43,921 bases of DNA from an uncultured Solobacterium sp. (lineage in GTDB: Bacteria; Bacillota_I; Bacilli_A; Erysipelotrichales; Erysipelotrichaceae): the NCBI GenBank assembly GCA_900543035.1, contig UQPV01000016.1, positions 1 to 43,921 on the forward strand, written 5' to 3'. The notes below the pieces were generated by a model. It had not been told where the DNA came from. It saw only the letters and a list, made by a program, of their open reading frames with translations, and searched no databases. This document shows positions 24,654 to 32,776 of the stretch, piece by piece. Both the position numbers and the translations under genes were made by a program. Each line of letters begins with the position of its first letter. Within the stretch, counting starts at the first letter, position 1.

Positions 24654-25534
24654 GACATGTGATCGCGACACCCTCGCAGACAAAGGCGATCCTGCAGCGT
24701 CATGGGATGACGGCAAAGAAGAGCTATGGGCAGAACTTCCTGATCGATGCGGGCATCGTGGAAAAGATCGCCCGCAGCGCGGTCGTCAGCGATCACTGCG
24801 CCGTGATCGAGATCGGGCCAGGCATCGGCGCGCTGACGCAGTTTCTGTGCGAATATGCCGCTAAGGTGATCGCCTTTGAGATCGATGAAAGACTGCCTGC
24901 AGTGCTCGCGGATACGCTTGGCGAATACGATAATGTTGAGCTGGTGATGGAGGATTTCCTGCAGACGGATCTCAGCGCGAGGGTGGAGGAGCTGCGCGCG
25001 CAGGGCTATGATGTGGTGATCGCAGCCAATCTGCCATACTACATCACGACGCCGATCCTGTTTAAGATCTTTGAATCCGAAGCGGACATCGCAGCCATCA
25101 CCGTCATGATGCAGCGTGAGGTGGCGGACCGCTTCCATGCCGAATGCGGCAGCAAGGACTACAATGCGCTCAGCGTCGTCACGCAGTATCGCTGCAGCGT
25201 GAAGCAGGTCGTCAAGGTGCCCCGCAATGTCTTCATGCCCCGGCCGAACGTCGACAGCACGGTGCTGCAGTTTCGTTTCCGGGCGCGTCCGCAGCTCGAT
25301 GAGGCTGCGTTTTCCGCCATGGTGAGGGCATGCTTTGCGCAGCGCCGCAAGACCATCCTCAATAATTTTGCGTCCATCTGCGGCGGAAAGGATGCCGCGG
25401 CAGCGCTGCTGCAGAAGGCGGGCATCGATCCCGGCGTGCGCAGCGAGCAGCTGGAGCTGTCAGCCTTCCTGAATTTATTTGAGGTGTATGAACATGAAAA
25501 TAGAAGCGAATGCGAAGATCAATCTGTCGCTTGA
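24650..25534 (+). CDS. rsmA: 16S rRNA dimethyladenosine transferase RsmA/KsgA
   Basis: A 294-residue methyltransferase that dimethylates two adjacent adenines in the 3' hairpin of 16S rRNA. Motifs: KKSYGQNFLID at the N-terminus, VIEIGPGIGALTQ for S-adenosylmethionine, FEIDERL, NLPYYITTPI with the catalytic NLPY, and VPRNVFMPRPNVDS. The last 13 residues overlap ispE by 41 bases, which is more than usual and makes the C-terminal end of RsmA slightly long. Confidence 0.96.
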   Translation: MRHVIATPSQTKAILQRHGMTAKKSYGQNFLIDAGIVEKIARSAVVSDHCAVIEIGPGIGALTQFLCEYAAKVIAFEIDERLPAVLADTLGEYDNVELVMEDFLQTDLSARVEELRAQGYDVVIAANLPYYITTPILFKIFESEADIAAITVMMQREVADRFHAECGSKDYNALSVVTQYRCSVKQVVKVPRNVFMPRPNVDSTVLQFRFRARPQLDEAAFSAMVRACFAQRRKTILNNFASICGGKDAAAALLQKAGIDPGVRSEQLELSAFLNLFEVYEHENRSECEDQSVA

Positions 25535-26330
25535 TGTCGTCCGCAGACGGCCGGATGGCTATCATGAGCTGCGGATGATCATGATGCCGCTGCGGCTGCA
25601 TGATACGCTGGATGTCGTTTGCAGCAGCCGGGATATCCTGGAAAGCGACTGTCCGGACATGCCCTGCGATGAGTCCAACCTCATCATGAGGGCGCTTGCG
25701 TTCATGCGCGAGCGCTATGGGCTGAAGGAGCATTTTCATATCCGTGTGGAAAAACGGATCCCGATGCAGGCCGGATTGGCCGGGGGCAGCGCCGATGCCG
25801 GCGCGATGATCCGCGCCGTGCATGCGCTGTGCGCGATCAGCGAGCCGCTTGAACAGGTCGCGGAAGCGGCCAAATGCGTCGGAGCCGATGTGCCATATTG
25901 CGTCATGAACCGCTGCGCGCGGGTGGGAGGCATCGGAGAGAAGCTGACTTTTCTGCAGGATCACTGCGATTTTCAGCTCTTGCTGGTCAAGCCGCCCTGC
26001 GGCATACCGACCGGCAAGGCATATCAGCTGCTCAATCTGCAGCAGGCAGAACATCCGGATATCGATCTGGTCGAACGCTGTCTGCTGGCGGATGACTATG
26101 AGACGCTGTGCCGCTCGCTGGGCAATACGCTGGAATACAGCGCTTTTCAGATGGAGCCGCAGATCCGCGAGATCCGCACGATGCTCGCGGAAGAAGGCGC
26201 CGACGCCGCGCTCATGTCAGGCAGCGGATCGGCGGTGTTTGCGCTGAGCCGGGATATCGCCGTGCTGGAGCGCCTGCGGCAGAAGGCGGAAGCGCTGGGC
26301 TGTGACAGCTGGCTGACCCAGCGCTGCTGA
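25494..26330 (+). CDS. ispE: 4-diphosphocytidyl-2-C-methyl-D-erythritol kinase
   Basis: A 278-residue GHMP kinase of the non-mevalonate isoprenoid pathway, phosphorylating CDP-methylerythritol. The start shows EANAKINLSLDVVRRRPDGYHEL with the catalytic Lys and Asp region. The ATP loop is IPMQAGLAGGSADAGA (about 91-106), and the third GHMP motif is MSGSGSAVFAL. The ATG at 25494 is preferred, because GAGGTG then lies seven bases upstream. An ATG at 25488 is too close to it. The gene supplies undecaprenyl phosphate precursors used by the PBPs and the WecA/TagO-type enzyme in this window. Confidence 0.95.
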   Translation: MKIEANAKINLSLDVVRRRPDGYHELRMIMMPLRLHDTLDVVCSSRDILESDCPDMPCDESNLIMRALAFMRERYGLKEHFHIRVEKRIPMQAGLAGGSADAGAMIRAVHALCAISEPLEQVAEAAKCVGADVPYCVMNRCARVGGIGEKLTFLQDHCDFQLLLVKPPCGIPTGKAYQLLNLQQAEHPDIDLVERCLLADDYETLCRSLGNTLEYSAFQMEPQIREIRTMLAEEGADAALMSGSGSAVFALSRDIAVLERLRQKAEALGCDSWLTQRC

Positions 26331-26342
26331 AGGAGGGGACCC

Positions 26343-27560
26343 ATGAACCTGCTTGAACGTGCAAAAGCGTTTTATCATCGTAAGCTCGATGGCTACACGC
26401 TGGATGAATATCTGATTATGTTTGTCACCTGCTCAATCTTCCTTCCTTATTTCTGTTCGATCGCTGCGATCATCATCGTGCTGATCTATCTGGCGTTCAC
26501 CGGACGGCTCATCCGGATCATCCGCACCACGCCCCGCTCGCTGTTCGCCTTCGTCTTCGCCGGGCTGTCTGTCGTGGTGTCGCTGTGTTATGGCAACCTG
26601 CTGGGGGTAGTGCAGACGCTGGGCCTGCTGCTCATCCTCGTTTACTATATGTTTTACCGCAGCGTCATCTCCAAGCGGCTGTTCGTGCTGCTGATCGACG
26701 CCTGCTGCATCATCTCCATCTTCTGTTTCATCTGGGCCATCATGGAATATTTCCGCATCATCGACCATTTCGGCTACAGCTTCCTGGAGCTGGAGGTGGA
26801 GGACGCGCCGCGCTGGCGCGTCAACTCAACATTCTTCAATGCCAATTTCTATGCCGCGATGATCGAGTTCCTGGTGCTGTGCTGCGTGTACAAGCTGTTA
26901 TATTCCCACACCCTGCACCGTGTCGTGTTTTACTGGGCGATCATCATCATGAATCTGTTTGCCCTGTATCTGACGGGCTGCCGGGCTGCCTGGCCGACGT
27001 TCGTCGTCGCCATACCGGTCATGTTCCTGCTCACGCGGCATCGGAAATCATTTGCGTTCAGCGCGGCGCTGGTCGGCTGCGGCGCCGGCGCGGTCTTGCT
27101 GGATCCCAGCCTGCTCCCGCGCAGCGGCTTCCTGGATTCCTTCATCGTGCGCGGGCGGATCTGGCGCACGGCGCTGCAGGCGATCCGCGATCATCTGCTG
27201 TTTGGCGGCGGCCCGCAGTGCTATCAGATCTTCTACAAGCAGTATGACGGACGAAAGGCATCGCACGCGCACAGCGTGTACCTCGACCCGCTGCTCAGCT
27301 ACGGCATCGTCGGCTGCACGCTGTTCTTCATCTATTTCTGGCCCAACATCAAGGAGATCGTCCGCCTGTACACGCGCCGCTACGATGTGCCGCTGTTCGC
27401 GCTGATCGTCTGCTTCGTGATCGCCGTGCTGGTGCACGGGGTGCTGGATCATACGCTCAACTGGATCCAGACCGGCATGCTCTTCCTCATGGTGTTCTCT
27501 GCCAGCGCGATCTATGTCAACAACGGCGGGCAGAGAGAGACAAACGGCAATATCGACTGA
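26343..27560 (+). CDS. O-antigen ligase / Wzy-like polytopic membrane protein
   Basis: A 405-residue protein with about ten membrane helices and one large extracellular loop between the later helices. The Wzy_C-type loop reads RGRIWRTALQAIRDHLLFGGGPQ and then ASHAHSVYLDPLLSYGIVG, where the Arg, His and the GxGP-like motif fit the O-antigen ligase/polymerase superfamily. Such proteins join or polymerise undecaprenyl-linked glycans; the substrate here is unknown. A perfect AAGGAGGGG precedes the ATG, 12 bases after ispE, so it is probably cotranscribed. A solitary ligase gene beside ispE rather than in a glycan cluster is notable. Confidence 0.85.
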   Translation: MNLLERAKAFYHRKLDGYTLDEYLIMFVTCSIFLPYFCSIAAIIIVLIYLAFTGRLIRIIRTTPRSLFAFVFAGLSVVVSLCYGNLLGVVQTLGLLLILVYYMFYRSVISKRLFVLLIDACCIISIFCFIWAIMEYFRIIDHFGYSFLELEVEDAPRWRVNSTFFNANFYAAMIEFLVLCCVYKLLYSHTLHRVVFYWAIIIMNLFALYLTGCRAAWPTFVVAIPVMFLLTRHRKSFAFSAALVGCGAGAVLLDPSLLPRSGFLDSFIVRGRIWRTALQAIRDHLLFGGGPQCYQIFYKQYDGRKASHAHSVYLDPLLSYGIVGCTLFFIYFWPNIKEIVRLYTRRYDVPLFALIVCFVIAVLVHGVLDHTLNWIQTGMLFLMVFSASAIYVNNGGQRETNGNID

Positions 27561-27587
27561 TCATGACCTGGCGTCATGGTCTTTTTT
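27559..27587 (+). terminator. Terminator after the O-antigen ligase-like gene
   Basis: GATCATGAC-CTGGC-GTCATGGTC hairpin (nine pairs with one G-T) followed by six Ts. The stem overlaps the stop codon. Confidence 0.9.
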
Positions 27588-27649
27588 CTGGAAGCGATTG
27601 AATTCGTGCGGCGCTCTACGGTAGAATAAGACTGAAATGAGGGATGACG

Positions 27650-27856
27650 ATGGTATATGGGATCTTGAAGCTGTCAGTATATCTGATCTGTTTTCTGGCA
27701 GCGCTTTATGCACTGAGCGGGGTTCAGTTCGACCGCTTCGTGAACGTGAGACAGCCGATGAAGGCGCAGGTGCTGTTTCTATTGCTGGCGATGGCGCTGG
27801 CTTACCTGTGCGGAACGCTCATCCTGGAGCTGACGATCTTCAATGGCCTCACCTGA
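27650..27856 (+). CDS. DUF1146 small membrane protein (YwzB-like)
   Basis: A 68-residue protein with two membrane helices. It matches DUF1146 from memory in its pattern VYGILKLSVYLICFLAALYAL, the loop FDRFVNVRQPMKAQV, and the second helix LFLLLAMALAYLCGTLILEL. Function is unknown; in Bacillus ywzB lies close to spoIID. TGAGGG six bases before the ATG at 27650 favours this start over the ATG at 27644. The stop lies 14 bases inside the following regulator gene. Confidence 0.85.
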   Translation: MVYGILKLSVYLICFLAALYALSGVQFDRFVNVRQPMKAQVLFLLLAMALAYLCGTLILELTIFNGLT

Positions 27857-29435
27857 ACTGTTCAAGGTCATCGTCATCGATGAGAGCATGCACCGGCAGC
27901 TGGCTGTCAAAAATATGCTGCCGTGGAAAGAACTGAACTGCGACATCGTCGCTTTTGCCCAAAACAACAAAGATGCCTATCGCCTGTACAGTGAGATCCG
28001 CCCGCAGATCATCATCCTGGGCGTGACCGGACGCCGGCTGGACCGCATCCCGCTCATCCACCAGATCCGGCGCAATGACCGGGATGTCCAGATCCTGCTG
28101 GTGATGGACACCTTCCAGTATTTCCGGGTCCGCTCTTATATCCGCGCCGGCATCAGCGACCTGCTGCTGGGCAAGGCGCTGAGCCCGGAGGGGCTTCGCG
28201 CGGCAGTGGAGGAAGCCAAGGCGAAATCGCGGCAGATGCACCGGATGAGCCGCGATCAGGAGCGCGGCGCCATGCGCGAGCTCCAGCAGTGCTTCCTCTT
28301 GCATAAGGAAGATCATTCCAGCAGCGTGCAGGATTTCGCACAGGTGCTGGATCACCCATTTTACGAATTTGTCCATGACGGGATCGTCATGGCGTACCTG
28401 CGTGTTGATCAGATCCACCTGATCGGCTGCCGGAAACGGATCGACCGCGCTGAGCTGCGCATGCAGATGGAAGCGGTGCTCAACGAGAACCGTCCCGATT
28501 CGGTCTATTCCCTTACGCTGTTTCTGAATCAGCACAGCGCCGTCATGCTCTTTCAGACGAGCGACTGCACGCAGGTGCAGTTCATCGTGCGCAGCCTGCT
28601 GAATGAGGCTGATCGGGTGATCAGCGAACCGATGTCCGTGATCGTCAGTGAGCCGGTCGATGATGCCGCCGGCATGATGGCGCAGTTTGACCGGATGATC
28701 GAATGCAGCCGCACGCGCTTCTATCAGCAGGACCGGGTGCTCGATCTGCGGGAAAGCCGCTTTTCCTTCCGGCCGCTGAACAAAGAGGCCGTCTCCTTCC
28801 ACGCCGATTTGCTCGATGCGGTCAGCGCGCATGATTTTGCGGCCGTGCGCACCATCCAGAAACAGATGCTCAGCTATATGGAGGAGCATCAGATCGATCC
28901 GCAGGATGTCAAGGCATACTGCAGCTTCGTGCTGCATAATGTGGAAGGACGCGAGCTCTCCTTCGGCATCCGCAAGAGCTTCCCATATGAAGATGCCAGC
29001 AAGCTCATCGCGCTGTGTGAGACGATGGGCGCGTTGGAACAGATCCTGGATGAGATCTGGGATGAGATGGAGACATGGCTCAGCGAGAAGGCCAACAGCC
29101 AGTATCGCCGCGATGTGACCGAGTGGATCGAATACATCCACCGCAACATCCACCGCAAGCTGACGCTGCAGGAGGTGGCGGATCACTTCGATGTCTCAGC
29201 CAGCTATGCCAGCCGTCTGTTCAAGCAGGAGACCGGAAAGAACATCATTTACTACATCAATGAGACCAAGATGAAGGAGGCGCTGCCGCTGCTGGACAAG
29301 TCGGAGCTCTCCATCCATGAGATCGCCGCGCGGGTGGGCGTGGAAGATCCGTTCTATTTCAACCGCCTGTTCCGCCGCTTCTATGGCATGGCGCCGCGTG
29401 AGTACCGCAAGAAGATCCGCGGGGAGAAGGAATAA
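27843..29435 (+). CDS. REC-like/AraC-family transcriptional regulator with degenerate receiver
   Basis: A 530-residue protein. Residues about 7-125 look like a response-regulator receiver (FKVIVIDESMHRQLAVKNM..., with acidic D13/E14 and the conserved Lys111). The expected phospho-acceptor aspartate, which should follow PQIIIL, is Gly60, so classical phosphorylation is unlikely. A large middle region (about 140-420) without a recognised fold follows. The C-terminal AraC domain (about 425-525) has two helix-turn-helix units: LTLQEVADHFDVSASYASRLFKQETG and SIHEIAARVGVEDPFYFNRLFRRFYG. YesN-type regulators have this layout but normally sit beside a histidine kinase and sugar transport genes, none of which is here. 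It overlaps DUF1146 by 14 bases and abuts spoIID. Start ATG 27843 has only a modest GGAG upstream. Confidence 0.88.
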   Translation: MASPELFKVIVIDESMHRQLAVKNMLPWKELNCDIVAFAQNNKDAYRLYSEIRPQIIILGVTGRRLDRIPLIHQIRRNDRDVQILLVMDTFQYFRVRSYIRAGISDLLLGKALSPEGLRAAVEEAKAKSRQMHRMSRDQERGAMRELQQCFLLHKEDHSSSVQDFAQVLDHPFYEFVHDGIVMAYLRVDQIHLIGCRKRIDRAELRMQMEAVLNENRPDSVYSLTLFLNQHSAVMLFQTSDCTQVQFIVRSLLNEADRVISEPMSVIVSEPVDDAAGMMAQFDRMIECSRTRFYQQDRVLDLRESRFSFRPLNKEAVSFHADLLDAVSAHDFAAVRTIQKQMLSYMEEHQIDPQDVKAYCSFVLHNVEGRELSFGIRKSFPYEDASKLIALCETMGALEQILDEIWDEMETWLSEKANSQYRRDVTEWIEYIHRNIHRKLTLQEVADHFDVSASYASRLFKQETGKNIIYYINETKMKEALPLLDKSELSIHEIAARVGVEDPFYFNRLFRRFYGMAPREYRKKIRGEKE

Positions 29436-30401
29436 ATGCGGAAGCGCCGGCATAGGCATGGTGTGGGTGAGCGAGTGAAAGTCGGATTGAAAGCAGCGGC
29501 TGCCGCGGCAGTCGTGCTGATCTGTTTCCTGATGTGGCTGGGCCAGGACGGCGGCATACATAATATTTATGAGGAGATCGTCGCCTCGATCCAGGGCACG
29601 TCGCAGACCAGCCGGAGCGTCACGGTGAAACGCACGGACGGCAGCGTGGAGGAGATGGATCTGGAGACGTATCTGCTGGGCGTCGTCGGCTGTGAGATGC
29701 CTCCTTCTTATGAGCTGGAGGCGCTGAAGGCACAGGCCGTGGCCGCCCGCACCTTTGTCGCCTCCCGCGGCTATCAGGTCGATGATTCGACCGCCTCGCA
29801 GGTCTATATGGATGACACCCAGCTGCAGGCGGTCTGGAAAGACAGCTATGAAGAAAGCCGCAGCCGGGTGAAGGAAGCCGTGGAAGCGACCCGCGGAGAG
29901 ATCATGACCTATGAGGGAGAAGCGATCACCGCGTTCTTTTTTGCGAGCAGCGGCGGACATACCGCCGATTCAGAGGAATACTACAGCAATGCGCTGCCTT
30001 ATCTGCGCAGCGTGGAATCTCCCTGGGATGCCGAAGTAGACAGCGATCATGTCAGCACGATGACATGCACGAAGGCGGAGCTGGCCGCATCCCTGGGCAT
30101 GAGCGCCATCAGCGAGATCGAAGCGCCTGTGCGCTATGACAGCGGCTATGTGAAAAGCGTGCGCATCGATGGACAGACATTCTCAGGCCGCGATATCCGG
30201 GAGGCGCTGCAGCTGAAGTCCAGCTGCTTTTCGATCAGCGTGCAGGGCGATCAGGTCACCTTCACCGTGGAAGGTTCTGGGCACGGCGTAGGCATGTCGC
30301 AGGAAGGCGCGCAGGGGATGGCGCTGGAGGGCTATGACCATCACGAGATATTGACCCATTATTATACGGGAATCAGCTTTGCCGATGTGTATAAAAGCTG
30401 A
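29436..30401 (+). CDS. spoIID: SpoIID/LytB-domain protein (lytic transglycosylase SpoIID-like)
   Basis: A 321-residue protein with one N-terminal membrane anchor (about 17-40) and an external SpoIID domain. Motifs: YLLGVVGCEMPPSYELEALKAQAVAARTF (start about 84, carrying the catalytic Glu in CEMP), FFASSGGHTADSEEY, VESPWDAEV and GSGHGVGMSQEGAQGMA. In Bacillus, SpoIID cleaves denuded glycan strands during engulfment. Its ATG follows the regulator stop directly (TAAATG). It is followed after 33 bases by the SpoIIQ-like gene, the usual partner order. Confidence 0.9.
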   Translation: MRKRRHRHGVGERVKVGLKAAAAAAVVLICFLMWLGQDGGIHNIYEEIVASIQGTSQTSRSVTVKRTDGSVEEMDLETYLLGVVGCEMPPSYELEALKAQAVAARTFVASRGYQVDDSTASQVYMDDTQLQAVWKDSYEESRSRVKEAVEATRGEIMTYEGEAITAFFFASSGGHTADSEEYYSNALPYLRSVESPWDAEVDSDHVSTMTCTKAELAASLGMSAISEIEAPVRYDSGYVKSVRIDGQTFSGRDIREALQLKSSCFSISVQGDQVTFTVEGSGHGVGMSQEGAQGMALEGYDHHEILTHYYTGISFADVYKS

Positions 30402-30434
30402 AGGCAAGGGCATAATGGGGATAGAGGTGATGAA

Positions 30435-31061
30435 ATGCGCAGCTATGAGAACAACGCTGTGAAATGGAAAAAGCGAACGGTGATCGTCCTGTCCCTGGTC
30501 CTGCTGGCTGCCGTGGGCACGCTGACCTGGGTCATGAACCGGCAGAGCGAGCAAGGCGAGCCGACCGTATCGGAAGATGTCGATGTGACGCTGCAGCTGC
30601 CGGATACGCCGGCGGAAGAAAAGGTCATCCTGCCCTTTACGGTGGAAGCGCAGACCGCGGTCGATTATTTTGACGGAGCAGCCGGGGAGATCGATCAGTT
30701 CACGAAGTTTGAAGATGTATACCGCTCTTCCCAGGGCATAGACTATACCTTTAACGGAGAAGAGTTTCCGATCGTCGCGATGCTCTCCGGCACGATCAGC
30801 GATGTCCGGGAGGATGAGCTGTTCGGCAAGAGCGTCGAGCTGACCTGCGGCTCAATGGTATTCACCCTGCAGAGCCTCAGCGAGGTCAGCGTGCAGAAAG
30901 GTGATGAAGTCAGCCAGGGAGATGTGATCGGCAAGGCCGGCACCTGTGTATACAGCCCGGATCTGGGCGCGCATCTGCATCTGGTCAGCGAACATAACGG
31001 TGTGATCGTGGATCCGGAAAGCGTGATCGACAAGACGCTTACCCAGCTGGATGAACAGTAA
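30435..31061 (+). CDS. spoIIQ: SpoIIQ-like protein with non-catalytic LytM (M23) domain
   Basis: A 208-residue protein with one membrane anchor (about 14-34) and an external M23/LytM fold (about 95-200). The final HxH is present (GAHLHL, H180 and H182). The first HxxxD ligand has lost its His (RSSQGID), and the catalytic His of the YxHL motif is replaced (Ser147 in LQSLSEV). B. subtilis SpoIIQ is likewise a non-peptidase LytM protein that binds SpoIIIAH across the engulfment space. Position after spoIID supports that identity, although the ID rests on context more than on similarity. The ribosome binding site is AGAGGTGATGA. Confidence 0.82.
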   Translation: MRSYENNAVKWKKRTVIVLSLVLLAAVGTLTWVMNRQSEQGEPTVSEDVDVTLQLPDTPAEEKVILPFTVEAQTAVDYFDGAAGEIDQFTKFEDVYRSSQGIDYTFNGEEFPIVAMLSGTISDVREDELFGKSVELTCGSMVFTLQSLSEVSVQKGDEVSQGDVIGKAGTCVYSPDLGAHLHLVSEHNGVIVDPESVIDKTLTQLDEQ

Positions 31062-31064
31062 ACA

Positions 31065-31104
31065 GGCCGAGACGCTCGTTCGGTGAGCATCATCGGCCTT
31101 TCTT
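31065..31104. terminator. Convergent terminator between spoIIQ-like and the serine hydrolase
   Basis: GGCCGA (31065-31070) pairs with TCGGCC (31093-31098), with an inner GAcGCTC/GAGCatC stem. T-rich sequence follows on the plus strand. It starts four bases after the spoIIQ-like stop. Confidence 0.75.
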
Positions 31105-32401
31105 ATGCGTTGAGATAGTCGTAGATCATGGCGGAAAGCTCACGGATCATCTGCTGGGCATTGTTTCTGTCCTGCAGGGATGTGGACATCACGCTCAGGA
31201 TATATGTGCCCTTCGGCGCGAAGATGATCGCGGCGTCATTTTCCGTGTCAGAAAGCTCGCCGGTCTTGTTGGCGGTCACCACATCATCCGGCACCCCGGC
31301 CGGGATCTTCCAGGTGAACTGCTGCTGCTTGAGCAGAGCGAGCATGTCGTCGGCATGCGGAAGCGCGCCCTGACAGACATCCTGCAGGAAATGACAGGTA
31401 TCCGATACGGAAGTGAAGTTTTGATAGTAATCCGGATACATGGCCGTGTCCGGGTATCCGTGCGATCGGCACCATGCGCTCAGCTCGCTGCAGCCGATGC
31501 CGTAATCGCCGCCGCCCAGCATCGTGACCAGCTCGATCCAGGCATCACTGTCGCTGACGGTGATCATGCGCTCAAGCAGATCGTCGATGGCGGCGCTGCC
31601 CCAGAGGGCGCTCAGGCTGTCATAGCGGTCATAGACGGCACCCATGACGAACAGCTTCATCAGGCTCGCTGACTGCTGCACGGCGCTGTTCACGCTGACG
31701 ATGGCCGCAGCGCTCTCGGCATCCATGACCATGATCGACCAATGCTCCTGATCGCCGGCATGGGCGCTCAGATACGCTTCGACCATGCGCTGCAGCACGG
31801 GATCGATGTCAGACACGGTCTCGCTGCTGGTGATGAATATCGGCGTATCCTGCGCCTCGCTGATGGTGAGGCAGATGGAGCGGGAACGCTGGTTGTCATA
31901 TCGGTCAACAGCCGTGGCGAAGAGGATGTACTCCCCTGGCTGGTCGAAGTCGACCATGCTGCTGTCGATCTCCAGGCTGCATTCGCTCAGATCCCAGATC
32001 TCGATGTCCGCGCTGAAGTCATGATCGGCATTGCCTGGCGCAAGGGTGATGCGCTCAGGCAGCTTCAGAAAGGAAGGGGCTGCCGTATCGCTGATGCAGA
32101 TGGTCAGCGGACAGGTATGTGTGCCGAACACATCTGTGTAGGTGAATGATGCGTCCCAGTTCCCTGCGGCCGCGGTGCCGTCTTCTTCCCGCTCGATGGC
32201 AGAGAGGTCTATTTCCACGGTGTCGGTGATGGCGGGATCCGGGGATCGGATCAGCGTCTCGGCTTCGATGTTCAACGGATCGCCGTATTCGAATTCCAAA
32301 CGGTCCGTCTTCGGGTTGGCGTGGTGATAGGCGAGCCACGCGCCGGCGCACGCGGCCATGAGCAGCGCTGCGGCGCATGCCGTGATGATCTTCTTGTTCA
32401 T
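31103..32401 (-). CDS. Beta-lactamase-fold serine hydrolase with N-terminal Ig-like domains
   Basis: A 432-residue protein with a hydrophobic N-terminal export or anchor segment (about 4-25), two predicted beta-rich Ig-like domains (about 32-185), and a class A beta-lactamase-type domain (about 195-432). The active-site motifs are S246-L-M-K249, S283-D-S285 in place of SDN, and K379-T-G381. I cannot find the ExxLN motif that gives class A enzymes their deacylating glutamate. A true beta-lactamase is therefore doubtful, and a penicillin-interactive or cell-wall enzyme is more likely. Start ATG 32401 follows GGGGAGATGAG. It is encoded against the spoIIQ and mbl genes, where other Firmicutes carry spoIIID. 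A terminator-like hairpin lies in its leader. Confidence 0.82.
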   Translation of the reverse strand: MNKKIITACAAALLMAACAGAWLAYHHANPKTDRLEFEYGDPLNIEAETLIRSPDPAITDTVEIDLSAIEREEDGTAAAGNWDASFTYTDVFGTHTCPLTICISDTAAPSFLKLPERITLAPGNADHDFSADIEIWDLSECSLEIDSSMVDFDQPGEYILFATAVDRYDNQRSRSICLTISEAQDTPIFITSSETVSDIDPVLQRMVEAYLSAHAGDQEHWSIMVMDAESAAAIVSVNSAVQQSASLMKLFVMGAVYDRYDSLSALWGSAAIDDLLERMITVSDSDAWIELVTMLGGGDYGIGCSELSAWCRSHGYPDTAMYPDYYQNFTSVSDTCHFLQDVCQGALPHADDMLALLKQQQFTWKIPAGVPDDVVTANKTGELSDTENDAAIIFAPKGTYILSVMSTSLQDRNNAQQMIRELSAMIYDYLNA

Positions 32402-32430
32402 TTTCTCATCTCCCCGAACAAATGGTCGAT

Positions 32431-32459
32431 AAAAAACAGCGCCGCGATGCACGCTGTTT
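32431..32459 (-). terminator. Terminator-like hairpin in the leader of the serine hydrolase
   Basis: Minus-strand AAACAGCG (32452-32459) pairs with CGCTGTT (32435-32441), followed by Ts (to 32431). It ends about 30 bases before the ATG at 32401, and no gene lies immediately upstream on this strand. It could be an attenuator or the end of a short leader RNA. Confidence 0.6.
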
Positions 32460-32737
32460 CGACATGTAGGCATTTTTGGTCTGTTTTTCTTTATTCTACT
32501 ATAATTTTGTTCATCCTGCGGGAAAAATGTGCGGATCACTGCATTTCCCTTGCATCATATGCATACAGAGCGTGTCTGGAGAGGAAAACGCTTCCATTTT
32601 TTGGGAGCAGAAAAGCGAAGAAAAAAGAGGAAGAAAAGATAGACGGGGCTTTTGTCGAAGGTATTTGTTTTTTATTTGAAAAGTGATAGAATAAACTCAC
32701 TTTCCCGCGAACCCTGATGCAGGGAAAGGAAATATTA

Positions 32738-32746
32738 TGCTATAAT
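32738..32746 (+). promoter_or_regulatory. Extended -10 promoter of mbl
   Basis: TGCTATAAT, perfect extended -10, 30 bases before the ATG at 32777. The -35 is poor. The rest of the 32460-32737 interval is AT-rich, divergent promoter DNA without a supported gene. Confidence 0.65.
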
Positions 32747-32776
32747 GAGAACAATCATGAAACGGGAGGTATGGCC

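Noticed and set aside
31103..32539. Longer start for the serine hydrolase at 32539
   Set aside because: The extra 46 codons run through the terminator-like hairpin and promoter area and give a polar, non-signal N-terminus; ATG 32401 has a good ribosome binding site and begins an export signal.
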